Source of the DNA: an uncultured Gallionellaceae bacterium
Lineage (GTDB): Bacteria; Pseudomonadota; Gammaproteobacteria; Burkholderiales; Sulfuricellaceae
Assembly: GCA_937873435.1 (NCBI GenBank)
Contig: CALMWM010000193.1
Coordinates: 1 to 9,381 of the forward strand
Reading direction: 5' to 3'
Length of the DNA: 9,381 nt
A program made the translations under genes and the position numbers. Shown piece after piece: positions 1 through 5,946 of the stretch (the first letter of the stretch is position 1; every line of letters begins with the position of its first letter). The notes beneath the pieces were generated by a model, which worked only from the letters and a program-made list of their open reading frames with translations, was not told the DNA's origin and searched no databases.

Positions 1-117
1 GAATAGGACAAACATCGTGTCTCGTAGTTCAAACATTTCGCAAGCACTACACTAGTTCACGGAATATATGGACTCAGGTCTAAGAATAAGGAAACGAGTT
101 CTGTCTCGGAATATGGT

Positions 118-477
118 TTGAAGACTTGGTGGATGACAAATCAGACGAAAGTGCTTAAACACACCGTGGATATCATTAGTAGCAAACGCTCTCAGTACAT
201 TATGAGGCCGGAATACATCTTGAACTTTATTGCTATGTCACCAAATTGCGCACAAGTTCGGGCCAGCTTCAAAAGTATTTTCCCTAGTGTTTTTGGTATC
301 CAGTTAGGCCATAGACTTAAAGAAAGTGCATTTCATGAGGTTATGTCCAATGTTCGCGAATGGAAGGACTTGGAGCCGGGTCGCATTACTGCCCTGATGT
401 CGGATTTGTCCGATAAATTGAAGGCTGATCGCTTAAAGAGATATGAGCAGACGTTGGAAATTGATTTAGGCCAATAG
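118..477 (+). CDS. Hypothetical protein, unrecognised, in AT-rich edge
   Basis: This is an open frame of 119 codons that I do not recognise. The start is uncertain: TTG at 118 has a GGAA about 6 nt upstream, while ATG at 133 is the first ATG in frame and lacks a well-spaced ribosome site. The frame stays open back to a TAG at 25-27, but no ATG or GTG start lies in that part. The predicted protein is mostly polar and helical with a charged C-terminus (DLSDKLKADRLKRYEQTLEI), and shows no signal peptide or membrane segment. Codon use is AT-rich and unlike the genes from 1012 on, which points to foreign origin or a gene remnant. It stands apart from the toxin remnant, 119 bp downstream. It could be a real accessory gene or a degraded fragment of a longer one. 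No function is proposed. Confidence 0.5.
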   Translation: MKTWWMTNQTKVLKHTVDIISSKRSQYIMRPEYILNFIAMSPNCAQVRASFKSIFPSVFGIQLGHRLKESAFHEVMSNVREWKDLEPGRITALMSDLSDKLKADRLKRYEQTLEIDLGQ

Positions 478-596
478 TGCGGTAGACCGGGGTGGGCTTG
501 CGACTCCCTACGCTTCAAAAGCAGGTATCTTCAACAAACGAGTCAGAGGAACAATCTGGGGCAGACCGCAGTTTTCACACAGTAAGTTAAGAAAGT

Positions 597-722
597 ATGA
601 GTATCCTAGGATTCAACAAGCGCATCGTCATTATCGCTGGGCCGAACGGCGTTGGGAAAACGACCTTTGCCCGCGAATTCTTGCCGACCGACGCCCCGCC
701 CATTTTGCTGGATGAAAGTTGA
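597..722 (+). pseudogene. Truncated zeta-type toxin / P-loop kinase N-terminus
   Basis: The frame encodes 41 residues: a short N-terminus, a beta strand (KRIVIIAG) and a perfect Walker A motif, GPNGVGKT, at residues 15-22, followed by TFAREFLP. This is the characteristic opening of small zeta-toxin-like ATPases (COG4185 group). From family knowledge these are about 190-200 residues long and are thought to phosphorylate UDP-sugar or related substrates. Here similarity stops at about residue 30 and a TGA follows at 720-722, so the substrate-binding and catalytic parts are missing. I saw no continuation in another frame downstream, so an internal deletion or recombination fits better than a single frameshift. 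The stop overlaps the ATG of the next ORF by one base (TGATG). The gene is almost certainly non-functional as a toxin. Confidence 0.75.
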
Positions 723-895
723 TGGACATGAAAGCCCCCGTTTCCCACTCGAAAGACCCCGACCTGCAAAAAGTCCCGCAAGCGTTGATGCGCGCTGCCG
801 AAAAGGCGCGCCAACTCGCCGAGCAAACCGGTACGCCGTTTGTCGTGCGCAAGACCGACACTACTCCAACAAAGGCTGACCAACAGCCGACGTAG
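722..895 (+). CDS. Small antitoxin-like protein of a zeta-type TA pair
   Basis: A 57-residue ORF beginning MDMKAP, with an alternative ATG at 728. Its core has the pattern DPDLQKVPQALMRAAEKARQ, then LAEQTGTPFVV (to about residue 42). From memory this matches the small proteins normally encoded immediately upstream of COG4185 zeta-like toxins, in which a basic helix precedes a T-x-TP-hydrophobic strand. Those proteins usually end soon after a short DGK-type turn. Here the tail is instead a T/P/Q-rich stretch, and its TAG stop lies in the outer end of the palindrome at 892-974, so the native C-terminus may have been replaced. No toxin follows; the only toxin piece lies upstream, the reverse of the usual order. 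It is probably an orphan antitoxin, with the function inferred from family resemblance and context. Confidence 0.6.
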   Translation: MDMKAPVSHSKDPDLQKVPQALMRAAEKARQLAEQTGTPFVVRKTDTTPTKADQQPT

Positions 896-974
896 AGTGC
901 AATAACCAGCAGGCATTGCGCCGCATGTGAACATCAAACATCCGGTGCAATGCGCTTCGCTTATTGTGCCCTAC
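892..974. repeat. 83-bp imperfect palindrome, MITE/REP-like dispersed repeat
   Basis: Two 36-nt arms (892-927 and 939-974) are inverted copies of each other around an 11-nt loop, agreeing at roughly 25 of 36 positions by eye. Both outer ends read GTAG, then CAATAA, then CATTGC, and the inner ends read CCGCATG and CCGGATG. Mismatches cluster in two patches, as expected in an old element. From memory, GTAGGGTGCAATAAGCGAAG-type palindromes are scattered between genes in many betaproteobacteria, so this is likely one copy of a non-autonomous dispersed repeat. It supplies the stop codon of the antitoxin-like ORF on its left and ends 37 bp before the pepD start. No T-tract follows the right arm, so it is not a canonical terminator. 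Confidence 0.7.
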
Positions 975-1011
975 CAAAACCCCGATACAGCGCAGACCAT
1001 CCGCCCCTATC

Positions 1012-2952
1012 ATGCTGCCCTCTCTCGAGAATCTGCAACCCCGTTTCGTCTGGTCGCACTTCGCCACGCTATGTGAAATCCCGCGCCCCTCGCTGCACGA
1101 GGCGGCGCTGATTGAACATCTGGTCGGCTGGGCGCAGGAACGCGGCATCGAGGCCGTGGTCGACGGCGTTGGCAACCTGATCCTGAGAAAGCCCGCCAGC
1201 CCCGGCTGCGAGTCCATGCCCGGCGTGATCCTGCAAGGCCATCTCGACATGGTGTGCCAGGCCAACGCCGGTACGCGCCACGATTTCGAGCGCGACGCTA
1301 TCCGGGCGTCGGTGCGCGACGGCTGGGTGGTGGCGGAGGACACCACGCTGGGCGCGGACAACGGCATCGGGGTGGCGCTGGCGCTGGCCGCGCTGGAAGA
1401 GCCGGGCCTGATCCATCCGCCGCTGGAGGTGCTGCTCACCGTCAACGAGGAATCCGGCATGGACGGCGCGCGCGGGCTGGCGCCCGGCACCTTGCAGGGC
1501 AGGATGCTGGTCAACCTCGATACCGAGGAGTGGGGGCATTTCTACCTGGGCTGCGCGGGCGGGGTGGACGTGGCGGTGCGCGACGATTGCGAACTGGAAG
1601 AGTTGCCGCCGGGCTACGTGACGATGCGCCTGGAGGTGTCCGGTCTGCGCGGCGGTCATTCCGGCATCGACATCCATCTCGGGCGCGGTAACGCGATCAA
1701 GCTGCTGGCGGAGGCGTTGGGCGAACTGGCTTGTGATTTTGATGTGCGCCTGATCGCCATGCAAGGCGGCACGGCGCGCAACGCGATTCCGCGCGAGGCG
1801 GTCGCGCTGTTCGCATTGCCTGCTGGAGAGGCGGCGCAACTGGAAGCATGGGCGCAACGCAAACATGCGGCGTGGCGGGAACGCTTTGCGGAGGCGGATG
1901 CGCGGGTGGCGCTGGCGGTTTGGCGGGAATTACCTGCGCTGGATGGGGATGTTTCTACCCTCTCCCTAGCCCTCCCCCTGGCAGGGGGAGGAGATGGTTT
2001 TGTAGGTGTTGAATCTTTGTCGCGCAAGGCCGTCAGTCGCGAGGATCGGCAGCGGCTGCTCGATTACCTCGGCAGCGCTGCCAACGGCGTGGCGCGCCTC
2101 AGCGACGATTTTCCCGGTGTGACCGACACGTCGGACAATCTCGGCGTGCTTGCGCTGGAACAGGGCGCGTTCCGCGCTACCTTCAAGGTGCGTTCGCTAC
2201 ACGACGCGCGCGCCGATGCGCTGGCCGACGAGCTGGTCGCACATGCCGCGTCCTTTGGAATGCAGGCCGGGAAGGACGGCGCTTATCCGGGCTGGACGCC
2301 GAACCCGTCATCCGCGCTGCTCGCCTTGTGCCGGGAGGTGTATGCCGCGCAATTCGGCCAGCCGGCGAGCCTGCAAGTGATACACGCGGGACTGGAATGC
2401 GGCCTGCTCGCGGCCAGTCATCCGTACCTGGAGATGATTTCCTTCGGTCCCGGCATCCGCGGCGCTCATGCGCCCGGCGAAGGCGTCGAGATCGCCTCGG
2501 TCGCGCGCTGCTGGCAATTGCTGAAAGCGCTGTTGCAAGCGCTGGCCCAGCCGCCCGGTGCGGGTCTAGCGGAATATGCGGAGCCTGATTTGCTGCCGTT
2601 TACCAGCTACCAGCTCTTCATCCACCTTGCCCAGCCGCTACGCGTCCGCATCGGCCAGCTGGGTGAATTCGATTTTCCGGCGGGGGATTACGTTTATACC
2701 GGTTCCGCCCGGCGCAATTTCGAAGCCCGCATTGCGCGCCACTTGCGACGCGACAAGCGGCTGCGTTGGCATATCGATTACCTGCTGGCCGCGCCGGGCG
2801 TGACGGTCAGCGAAGTGCGGCGTTCGGCGGTTGCCGAATGCGTGCTGAATCAGGCAACGGTGGGGGATGTGATCGTGCCGGGTTTCGGCGCTTCGGATTG
2901 CCGGGTGGGCTGCGGCAGTCATCTCAAGTTCGCGTTGCCCGTCGCGACCTGA
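1012..2952 (+). CDS. pepD: PepD-type M20C dipeptidase fused to a DUF123 domain
   Basis: The protein has 646 residues, against about 485 for ordinary PepD (cytosolic non-specific Xaa-His dipeptidase, dinuclear zinc). Residues 1 to about 512 carry every expected metal or catalytic residue: H77 and D79 (GHLDM), D116 (GADNG), E146 and E147 (NEESGMDGA), D170 (NLDTEE) and H486 (GAHAPGE). Residues from about 530 to the end form a full DUF123/Uri-superfamily domain: YVYTGSA at 560-566, RHLRRDKRLRWHIDYLL at 576-592 and GFGASDCRVGCGSHLKF at 624-640. DUF123 is related to GIY-YIG nucleases; its activity in this context is unknown. ATG 1012 is chosen because MLPSLENLQP aligns with the PepD start; the in-frame TTG at 964 lies in the upstream repeat. 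No clear Shine-Dalgarno is visible. Residues of about 315-335 look like a repeat-derived insertion. The gene appears monocistronic. Confidence 0.92.
   Translation: MLPSLENLQPRFVWSHFATLCEIPRPSLHEAALIEHLVGWAQERGIEAVVDGVGNLILRKPASPGCESMPGVILQGHLDMVCQANAGTRHDFERDAIRASVRDGWVVAEDTTLGADNGIGVALALAALEEPGLIHPPLEVLLTVNEESGMDGARGLAPGTLQGRMLVNLDTEEWGHFYLGCAGGVDVAVRDDCELEELPPGYVTMRLEVSGLRGGHSGIDIHLGRGNAIKLLAEALGELACDFDVRLIAMQGGTARNAIPREAVALFALPAGEAAQLEAWAQRKHAAWRERFAEADARVALAVWRELPALDGDVSTLSLALPLAGGGDGFVGVESLSRKAVSREDRQRLLDYLGSAANGVARLSDDFPGVTDTSDNLGVLALEQGAFRATFKVRSLHDARADALADELVAHAASFGMQAGKDGAYPGWTPNPSSALLALCREVYAAQFGQPASLQVIHAGLECGLLAASHPYLEMISFGPGIRGAHAPGEGVEIASVARCWQLLKALLQALAQPPGAGLAEYAEPDLLPFTSYQLFIHLAQPLRVRIGQLGEFDFPAGDYVYTGSARRNFEARIARHLRRDKRLRWHIDYLLAAPGVTVSEVRRSAVAECVLNQATVGDVIVPGFGASDCRVGCGSHLKFALPVAT
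1957..1993. repeat. Palindromic GC-rich repeat within the pepD coding sequence
   Basis: A pyrimidine-rich run is followed by a perfect 9-bp inverted repeat: CCTCCCCCT at 1971-1979, loop GGC at 1980-1982, AGGGGGAGG at 1983-1991. In the pepD frame it encodes about TLSLALPLAGGGD (residues 316-328), which reads unlike the conserved PepD sequence on either side. The CCCTCTCCC...GGGGGAGG pattern resembles palindromic repeats that are usually intergenic in proteobacteria (from memory). The frame stays open through it. It may be an in-frame insertion into a tolerant loop or a chance low-complexity stretch. Confidence 0.5.
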
Positions 2953-2960
2953 CCTGCTCC

Positions 2961-2993
2961 AAAAAAACAAAAGGCCCACCTTTTGGTGAGCCT
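2961..2993 (-). terminator. Intrinsic terminator for the minus-strand gene at 3058-3342
   Basis: Read on the minus strand, AGGCTCACC, loop AAAA and GGTGGGCCT form a 9-bp stem with one G-U wobble, followed at once by TTTTGTTTTTTT. The T-tract lies only on the minus side, and on the plus strand the wobble becomes a C-A mismatch, so it mainly serves the leftward unit. It lies between the converging pepD and minus-strand genes. Confidence 0.88.
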
Positions 2994-3057
2994 GCTTCCA
3001 TTGTGGAATACGGTAAATCCTTGCTGATTCAGACGCCTGATTTGGCGGTATCGGCTA

Positions 3058-3342
3058 TTAGTGGCTGGCCTTGAGGCTGGCGATGAAGGCGGCTTCGAAC
3101 TGTTCGGGAAACTGGAAGTCGACGAAGGTGCGGTGAATTTTTTCCACGTTTGAGCCGCCGCTGCGATCTTCAAAACGTATGCCCAGCGAACGCCCGTTCG
3201 AGGCCAGCGTGGTAAAGGCGAAGCGCCAGCGCTGTGCTTCCATCAGGCGTTCGCGCAATTCCGCTTCGTTGCTGATTTCGACAGCGGCTTGTTTCAGGGA
3301 ATCCAGAAACTCCTCAACCGATTCGGTACTCAGACTGCCCAT
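3058..3342 (-). CDS. Conserved-looking small hypothetical protein, 94 aa
   Basis: A 94-residue soluble protein that I cannot assign to a family. The N-terminal half is acidic and helical (ESVEEFLDSLKQAAVEIS, then NEAELRERLMEAQRWRFAF). The C-terminal half holds a short strand-like segment (SLGIRFEDRSGG) and a helix with aromatic residues (FVDFQFPEQFEAAFIASL). There is no signal peptide, membrane segment or cysteine. The ATG at 3342 has a GGAGAG ribosome site (plus positions 3348-3353) 5 nt upstream, and an intrinsic terminator follows at 2961-2993, both supporting expression. GC-rich codon use matches the chromosome, so it looks native. It is divergent from the RMD1-like gene, and a possible 57-codon ORF sits immediately upstream on the same strand. 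Confidence 0.78.
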   Translation of the reverse strand: MGSLSTESVEEFLDSLKQAAVEISNEAELRERLMEAQRWRFAFTTLASNGRSLGIRFEDRSGGSNVEKIHRTFVDFQFPEQFEAAFIASLKASH

Positions 3343-3343
3343 C

Positions 3344-3517
3344 TCATCTCTCCATCTTCAAACGGTGGCCATCCACCATGAAGACGTTAACGCGGCTGTC
3401 CTCGTGACGGTTGACGAAGCTGCAATAATTGCCAGTAGCGACCCAATCTGTTTGACGCTGCGAACCCGGCGCAATATGCTGCGTTATCGCTGATCTGGAG
3501 GGCGTCCGTGCGTTCAT
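3344..3517 (-). CDS. Possible small ORF upstream of the 94-aa gene
   Basis: A 57-codon minus-strand ORF starting at the ATG at 3517-3515 and ending one base before the ATG of the 94-residue gene. The last 30 or so codons look truly coding: third positions are mainly G or C, and the peptide (WVATGNYCSFVNR, then SRVNVFMVDGHRLKMER) reads like a folded segment. The ribosome site of the next gene sits in its final codons, as in a coupled operon. Against it, the first 20 or so residues read poorly, I see no ribosome site for its start, and its start codon overlaps that of the divergent RMD1-like gene, whose likely promoter it also covers. It may be a real small gene, the remnant of a longer one, or a chance frame. 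Confidence 0.38.
   Translation of the reverse strand: MNARTPSRSAITQHIAPGSQRQTDWVATGNYCSFVNRHEDSRVNVFMVDGHRLKMER
3452..3480 (+). promoter_or_regulatory. Sigma-70-type promoter for the RMD1-like gene
   Basis: TTGACG at 3452-3457 and TATGCT at 3475-3480 are separated by exactly 17 nt. This puts a start near 3487 and a leader of about 29 nt before ATG 3516. A GGAGG at 3497-3501 lies in that leader, 14 nt from the ATG, a rather long spacing. The call is by eye only. Confidence 0.45.
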
Positions 3518-4319
3518 GGAACTGTTGCTGAAAAACCGAGCTGAGCTGAAGGCGCATGGGTTGCTGCTGGGCGACCGGCTGGACTTGAAATCATTCAAGA
3601 TCGCCGACTGCCTGGCGACCACCCCGTTGACGCTGGAGGTGGATGCGCAGGGCGGCGTCGCGGTGCTGTTCCGTTACGGCGTGGTAGTGCTGTTTGGGGT
3701 AAACGACCGGGACGAAGTCCGGTTTGTCGAATCCCTCAAGCCGTTGCTGACCAATCCCTATCAGATGCCGGAGATGGAAACTCTGGAAATCCACTGCGGC
3801 AGGAGCAGCATCAAGGTGCAAAGCGGCGCGGTTTCTCTGGACGATGTTTCGCTGGAGAAATTGCAGGTCATCGCGGATGCCTTGAGCAAGAACCTGATGC
3901 TTTCTCTTTATGAGAAAAAAGTTGCCGGGGAATTCGACAAGATCGAGCCGCTGGCGCAGGAGTTGGCGACGCACGGCAAAGTGAGTGCCGGTTCGCGGAA
4001 GCTGCTATCCAAGATCGGCCACATGCTGCTGATCCAGCATCGCATGGTGGGGCGCGCCGAGATCGGCGACAAGCCGGAAACGCTATGGAATCACTCGCAT
4101 CTGGAAGGGCTGTATGCCGGCCTGGAGGATGAATTCGAACTGAAGGAACGCCAATCGGCGCTGGATCGCAAGCTGGGGCTGATTTCGGATACCGCGCAAA
4201 CCCTGGCCGATGTGTGGGACAACAAGCAACTGCACAAGCTGGAATGGTACGTGATCGGGTTGATCCTGTTTGAAATCGTTATCAGTTTGTTCGAACTGGG
4301 CGACAAATTTCTGCGCTGA
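3516..4319 (+). CDS. RMD1/YagE family (DUF155) protein with C-terminal membrane segment
   Basis: A 267-residue protein with hallmarks of the RMD1/YagE family (DUF155, PF02582). An N-terminal GLLLGDRLDLKSF (about residues 15-27) is followed by the VAVLFRYGVVVLFGV double strand (about 49-63) and a long helical region. The conserved end is ALDRKLGLISDTAQTLADVW, then KLEWYVIGLILFEIVISLFE (about 241-260). This last stretch is a single hydrophobic helix that probably anchors the C-terminus in the inner membrane. Eukaryotic members (Rmd1, Rmd8, RMND1) act in meiotic nuclear division and mitochondrial translation; the bacterial role is not established. The length is typical. ATG 3516 is used because the domain starts about 15 residues later. 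The gene appears monocistronic and converges with the proline-rich gene 18 bp downstream. Confidence 0.88.
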   Translation: MELLLKNRAELKAHGLLLGDRLDLKSFKIADCLATTPLTLEVDAQGGVAVLFRYGVVVLFGVNDRDEVRFVESLKPLLTNPYQMPEMETLEIHCGRSSIKVQSGAVSLDDVSLEKLQVIADALSKNLMLSLYEKKVAGEFDKIEPLAQELATHGKVSAGSRKLLSKIGHMLLIQHRMVGRAEIGDKPETLWNHSHLEGLYAGLEDEFELKERQSALDRKLGLISDTAQTLADVWDNKQLHKLEWYVIGLILFEIVISLFELGDKFLR

Positions 4320-4337
4320 GGCGATCCAGGCTAACGC

Positions 4338-4802
4338 TCAGGCGTGTACCGACACGGACGGCGCTTCATGCGGGGGCGGCGGTGGAGGTGGCGGAAGCTG
4401 TGCGGGAATGGGCGGCGGAAGCTGGGTGCGCTCGGCAACTTGTTTTTTTACCTCGGCTTCCTGTATCTGCTTGTTTTCCACCATGCTGGCGGCGTGCTCT
4501 GCACTGTTTTTTTCGCTACGGGCGATATTGTTCTGGCGGGTGATGGCGTGCAGATTTTCGATTTTCGCTTCCCAGCGCGCATTGTTGCTATGCCATTGTT
4601 TTTTCCCGTCGGCGACAACCGGGTCGTTGGCCTTGGCGGCGCTGCTCAGTGCATGAGCTTCCGCGCTGATCGTGACCTTGCTGCTGGGCGAGGCGGTTAC
4701 GCTGGGGATTGCTGCCGGGGCGGGCGGGGGGCTGCCCTTGACCGCTTCATAGGCGGCGATATGTCTTTGTTGCGGATAGAACGAAGAATTGACGACCGGC
4801 AT
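4338..4802 (-). CDS. Proline-rich hypothetical protein, 154 aa
   Basis: I do not recognise a named family. The parts are: an N-terminal MPVVNSSFYPQQRHIAAYEA, a Pro/Ala/Ser linker, a KVTISAEAHALSSA segment (about residues 42-55) resembling short motifs seen in FlgM-like and other small proteobacterial proteins, a polar helix rich in Asn, Glu and Lys (about 60-125), and a C-terminal tail with eight consecutive prolines. No signal peptide or membrane helix is visible, so it is probably cytoplasmic and partly disordered. ATG 4802 is preferred over the in-frame TTG at 4859 because the TTG lies inside the -35 box of a strong promoter, whose start would fall about 22 nt before the ATG. Longer plus-strand frames cover the same bases but give low-complexity Cys/Gly-rich products. 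The Shine-Dalgarno is weak. It is divergent from glyQ. Confidence 0.68.
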   Translation of the reverse strand: MPVVNSSFYPQQRHIAAYEAVKGSPPPAPAAIPSVTASPSSKVTISAEAHALSSAAKANDPVVADGKKQWHSNNARWEAKIENLHAITRQNNIARSEKNSAEHAASMVENKQIQEAEVKKQVAERTQLPPPIPAQLPPPPPPPPHEAPSVSVHA

Positions 4803-4830
4803 GTTGCTCGTGGGATAAATTTTCCACGTG

Positions 4831-4859
4831 ATTTTACAAAGCCGCGCGGGCGCTGGCAA
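4831..4859 (-). promoter_or_regulatory. Strong sigma-70-type promoter for the proline-rich gene
   Basis: On the minus strand, TTGCCA (plus 4854-4859) and TAAAAT (plus 4831-4836) are separated by exactly 17 nt, close to the sigma-70 consensus. Transcription should begin near 4824, giving a leader of about 22 nt to ATG 4802. This decides the start codon of that gene. Confidence 0.72.
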
Positions 4860-4967
4860 GCCCTGGTGGCGCTATTTTGCCAGCTTATTTCAACCGCCTG
4901 GGACGGAATTGCTGCGGGTGAATCCACGGTTTCGCGCCGCAGCGAATCGGCGGGCGCTGCGCGGGGT

Positions 4968-4995
4968 TTTGCCGCCTGCGGAAAACCAGTAGAAT
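4968..4995 (+). promoter_or_regulatory. Probable promoter of the glyQ operon
   Basis: A good -10 box, TAGAAT, lies at 4990-4995, with TTTGCC at 4968-4973 as a weaker -35 box 16 nt upstream. The start would be near 5002, leaving about 25 nt of leader before the glyQ ATG. A short hairpin (CGCAGCG 4938-4944, CGCTGCG 4955-4961) sits just upstream; its role is unknown. Confidence 0.45.
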
Positions 4996-5026
4996 TCAAT
5001 CCTTTGTCATCCGGCTTACGAACTAC

Positions 5027-5944
5027 ATGCTGACTTTTCAGGACATCATCCTCACGCTGCAAAATTACTGGGGGCAACGCGGCTGTGCGCTGCTCCAGCC
5101 TTACGACATGGAAGTCGGCGCAGGCACCAGCCACACCGCCACTTTCCTGCGCGCCCTCGGCCCGGAACCGTGGAACGCCGCCTATGTGCAACCCTCGCGC
5201 CGCCCCAAGGACGGCCGCTACGGCGAAAACCCCAACCGTCTGCAACACTACTATCAATTCCAGGTGGTGCTCAAACCCGCCCCGGAAAACATCCTCGAAC
5301 TTTACCTGGGCTCGCTGGAAGCGCTGGGCTTCGATCTGAAAAGCAACGACATCCGCTTCGTCGAGGACGACTGGGAAAACCCCACCCTCGGTGCCTGGGG
5401 GTTGGGCTGGGAAGTATGGCTGAACGGCATGGAAGTGACCCAGTTCACCTACTTCCAGCAGGTCGGCGGCATCGACTGCAAGCCGATCACCGGCGAGATC
5501 ACCTACGGTCTGGAACGTCTGGCGATGTATCTGCAAGGGGTGGAAAACGTTTTCGACCTCACCTGGACCAAGGGCCTCACCTACGGCGATGTCTACCACC
5601 AGAACGAGGTCGAGCAGTCCACTTACAATTTCGAGCACAGCGACGTGGAATTTTTGCTGACCGCCTTCAATGCCCACGAAAAACAGGCCAAACACCTGAT
5701 GGAAGGGCAATTGGCGCTGCCCGCCTACGAGCAGGTGCTGAAAGCCGGCCACACCTTCAACCTGCTGGACGCGCGCGGGGCGATCTCGGTCACCGAACGC
5801 GCCGCCTATATCGGGCGCATCCGCAACCTGGCCCGCAGCGTCGCCCAGAGCTACCTGGAGAGCCGCGCCCGGCGCGGCTTCCCGATGGCGAAACCGGAAC
5901 ATGCCGCCGAAGTGCTGGCCCAGCTTGAAAAGAAGGCGGCCTGA
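5027..5944 (+). CDS. glyQ: Glycyl-tRNA synthetase alpha subunit
   Basis: GlyQ is the catalytic subunit of the bacterial alpha2-beta2 glycyl-tRNA synthetase; it activates glycine with ATP and charges tRNA-Gly in the cytoplasm together with GlyS. The 305-residue product has the normal length. It shows the family blocks from the start: LTFQDIILTLQNYWGQRGCA (residues 2-21), QPYDMEVGAGTSHTATFLRA (24-43), the YVQPSRRPKDGRYGENPNR block (53-71), DDWENPTLGAWGLGWEVWLNG, and the class II motif 3 region ITYGLERLAMYL. The ATG at 5027 gives the expected N-terminus. It is the first gene of a tight plus-strand operon, and glyS begins 2 nt after its stop. Nothing is missing or odd in the catalytic part. Confidence 0.98.
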   Translation: MLTFQDIILTLQNYWGQRGCALLQPYDMEVGAGTSHTATFLRALGPEPWNAAYVQPSRRPKDGRYGENPNRLQHYYQFQVVLKPAPENILELYLGSLEALGFDLKSNDIRFVEDDWENPTLGAWGLGWEVWLNGMEVTQFTYFQQVGGIDCKPITGEITYGLERLAMYLQGVENVFDLTWTKGLTYGDVYHQNEVEQSTYNFEHSDVEFLLTAFNAHEKQAKHLMEGQLALPAYEQVLKAGHTFNLLDARGAISVTERAAYIGRIRNLARSVAQSYLESRARRGFPMAKPEHAAEVLAQLEKKAA

Positions 5945-5946
5945 TC

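Noticed and set aside
1..83. Open frame on the plus strand ending in TAA at 81-83, possibly the C-terminus of a gene from the left.
   Set aside because: Only 26 codons are visible, another frame is also open over part of it, and no motif is recognisable; it cannot be told from chance.
964..989. Possible pepD promoter (TTGTGC with GATACA).
   Set aside because: The spacing is only 14 nt and the boxes are weak.
964..1011. Upstream TTG start extending PepD by 16 residues.
   Set aside because: The TTG lies within the palindromic repeat, no ribosome site precedes it, and PepD homologues begin at the MLPSLENLQP region.
4938..4961. Hairpin CGCAGCG / CGCTGCG upstream of glyQ as a terminator or riboswitch.
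   Set aside because: The stem is short, lies upstream of the probable promoter, and no gene on the plus strand ends just before it.
4344..5033. Plus-strand open frame of 229 codons opposite the proline-rich gene.
   Set aside because: Its product is Gly/Arg/Cys-rich low-complexity sequence, it runs across the likely promoters of two genes and ends inside glyQ; the minus-strand reading with a strong promoter is better supported.
4697..5902. Long minus-strand open frame opposite glyQ.
   Set aside because: It is a shadow of glyQ: the plus strand encodes an unmistakable full-length GlyQ and the minus product has no family features.
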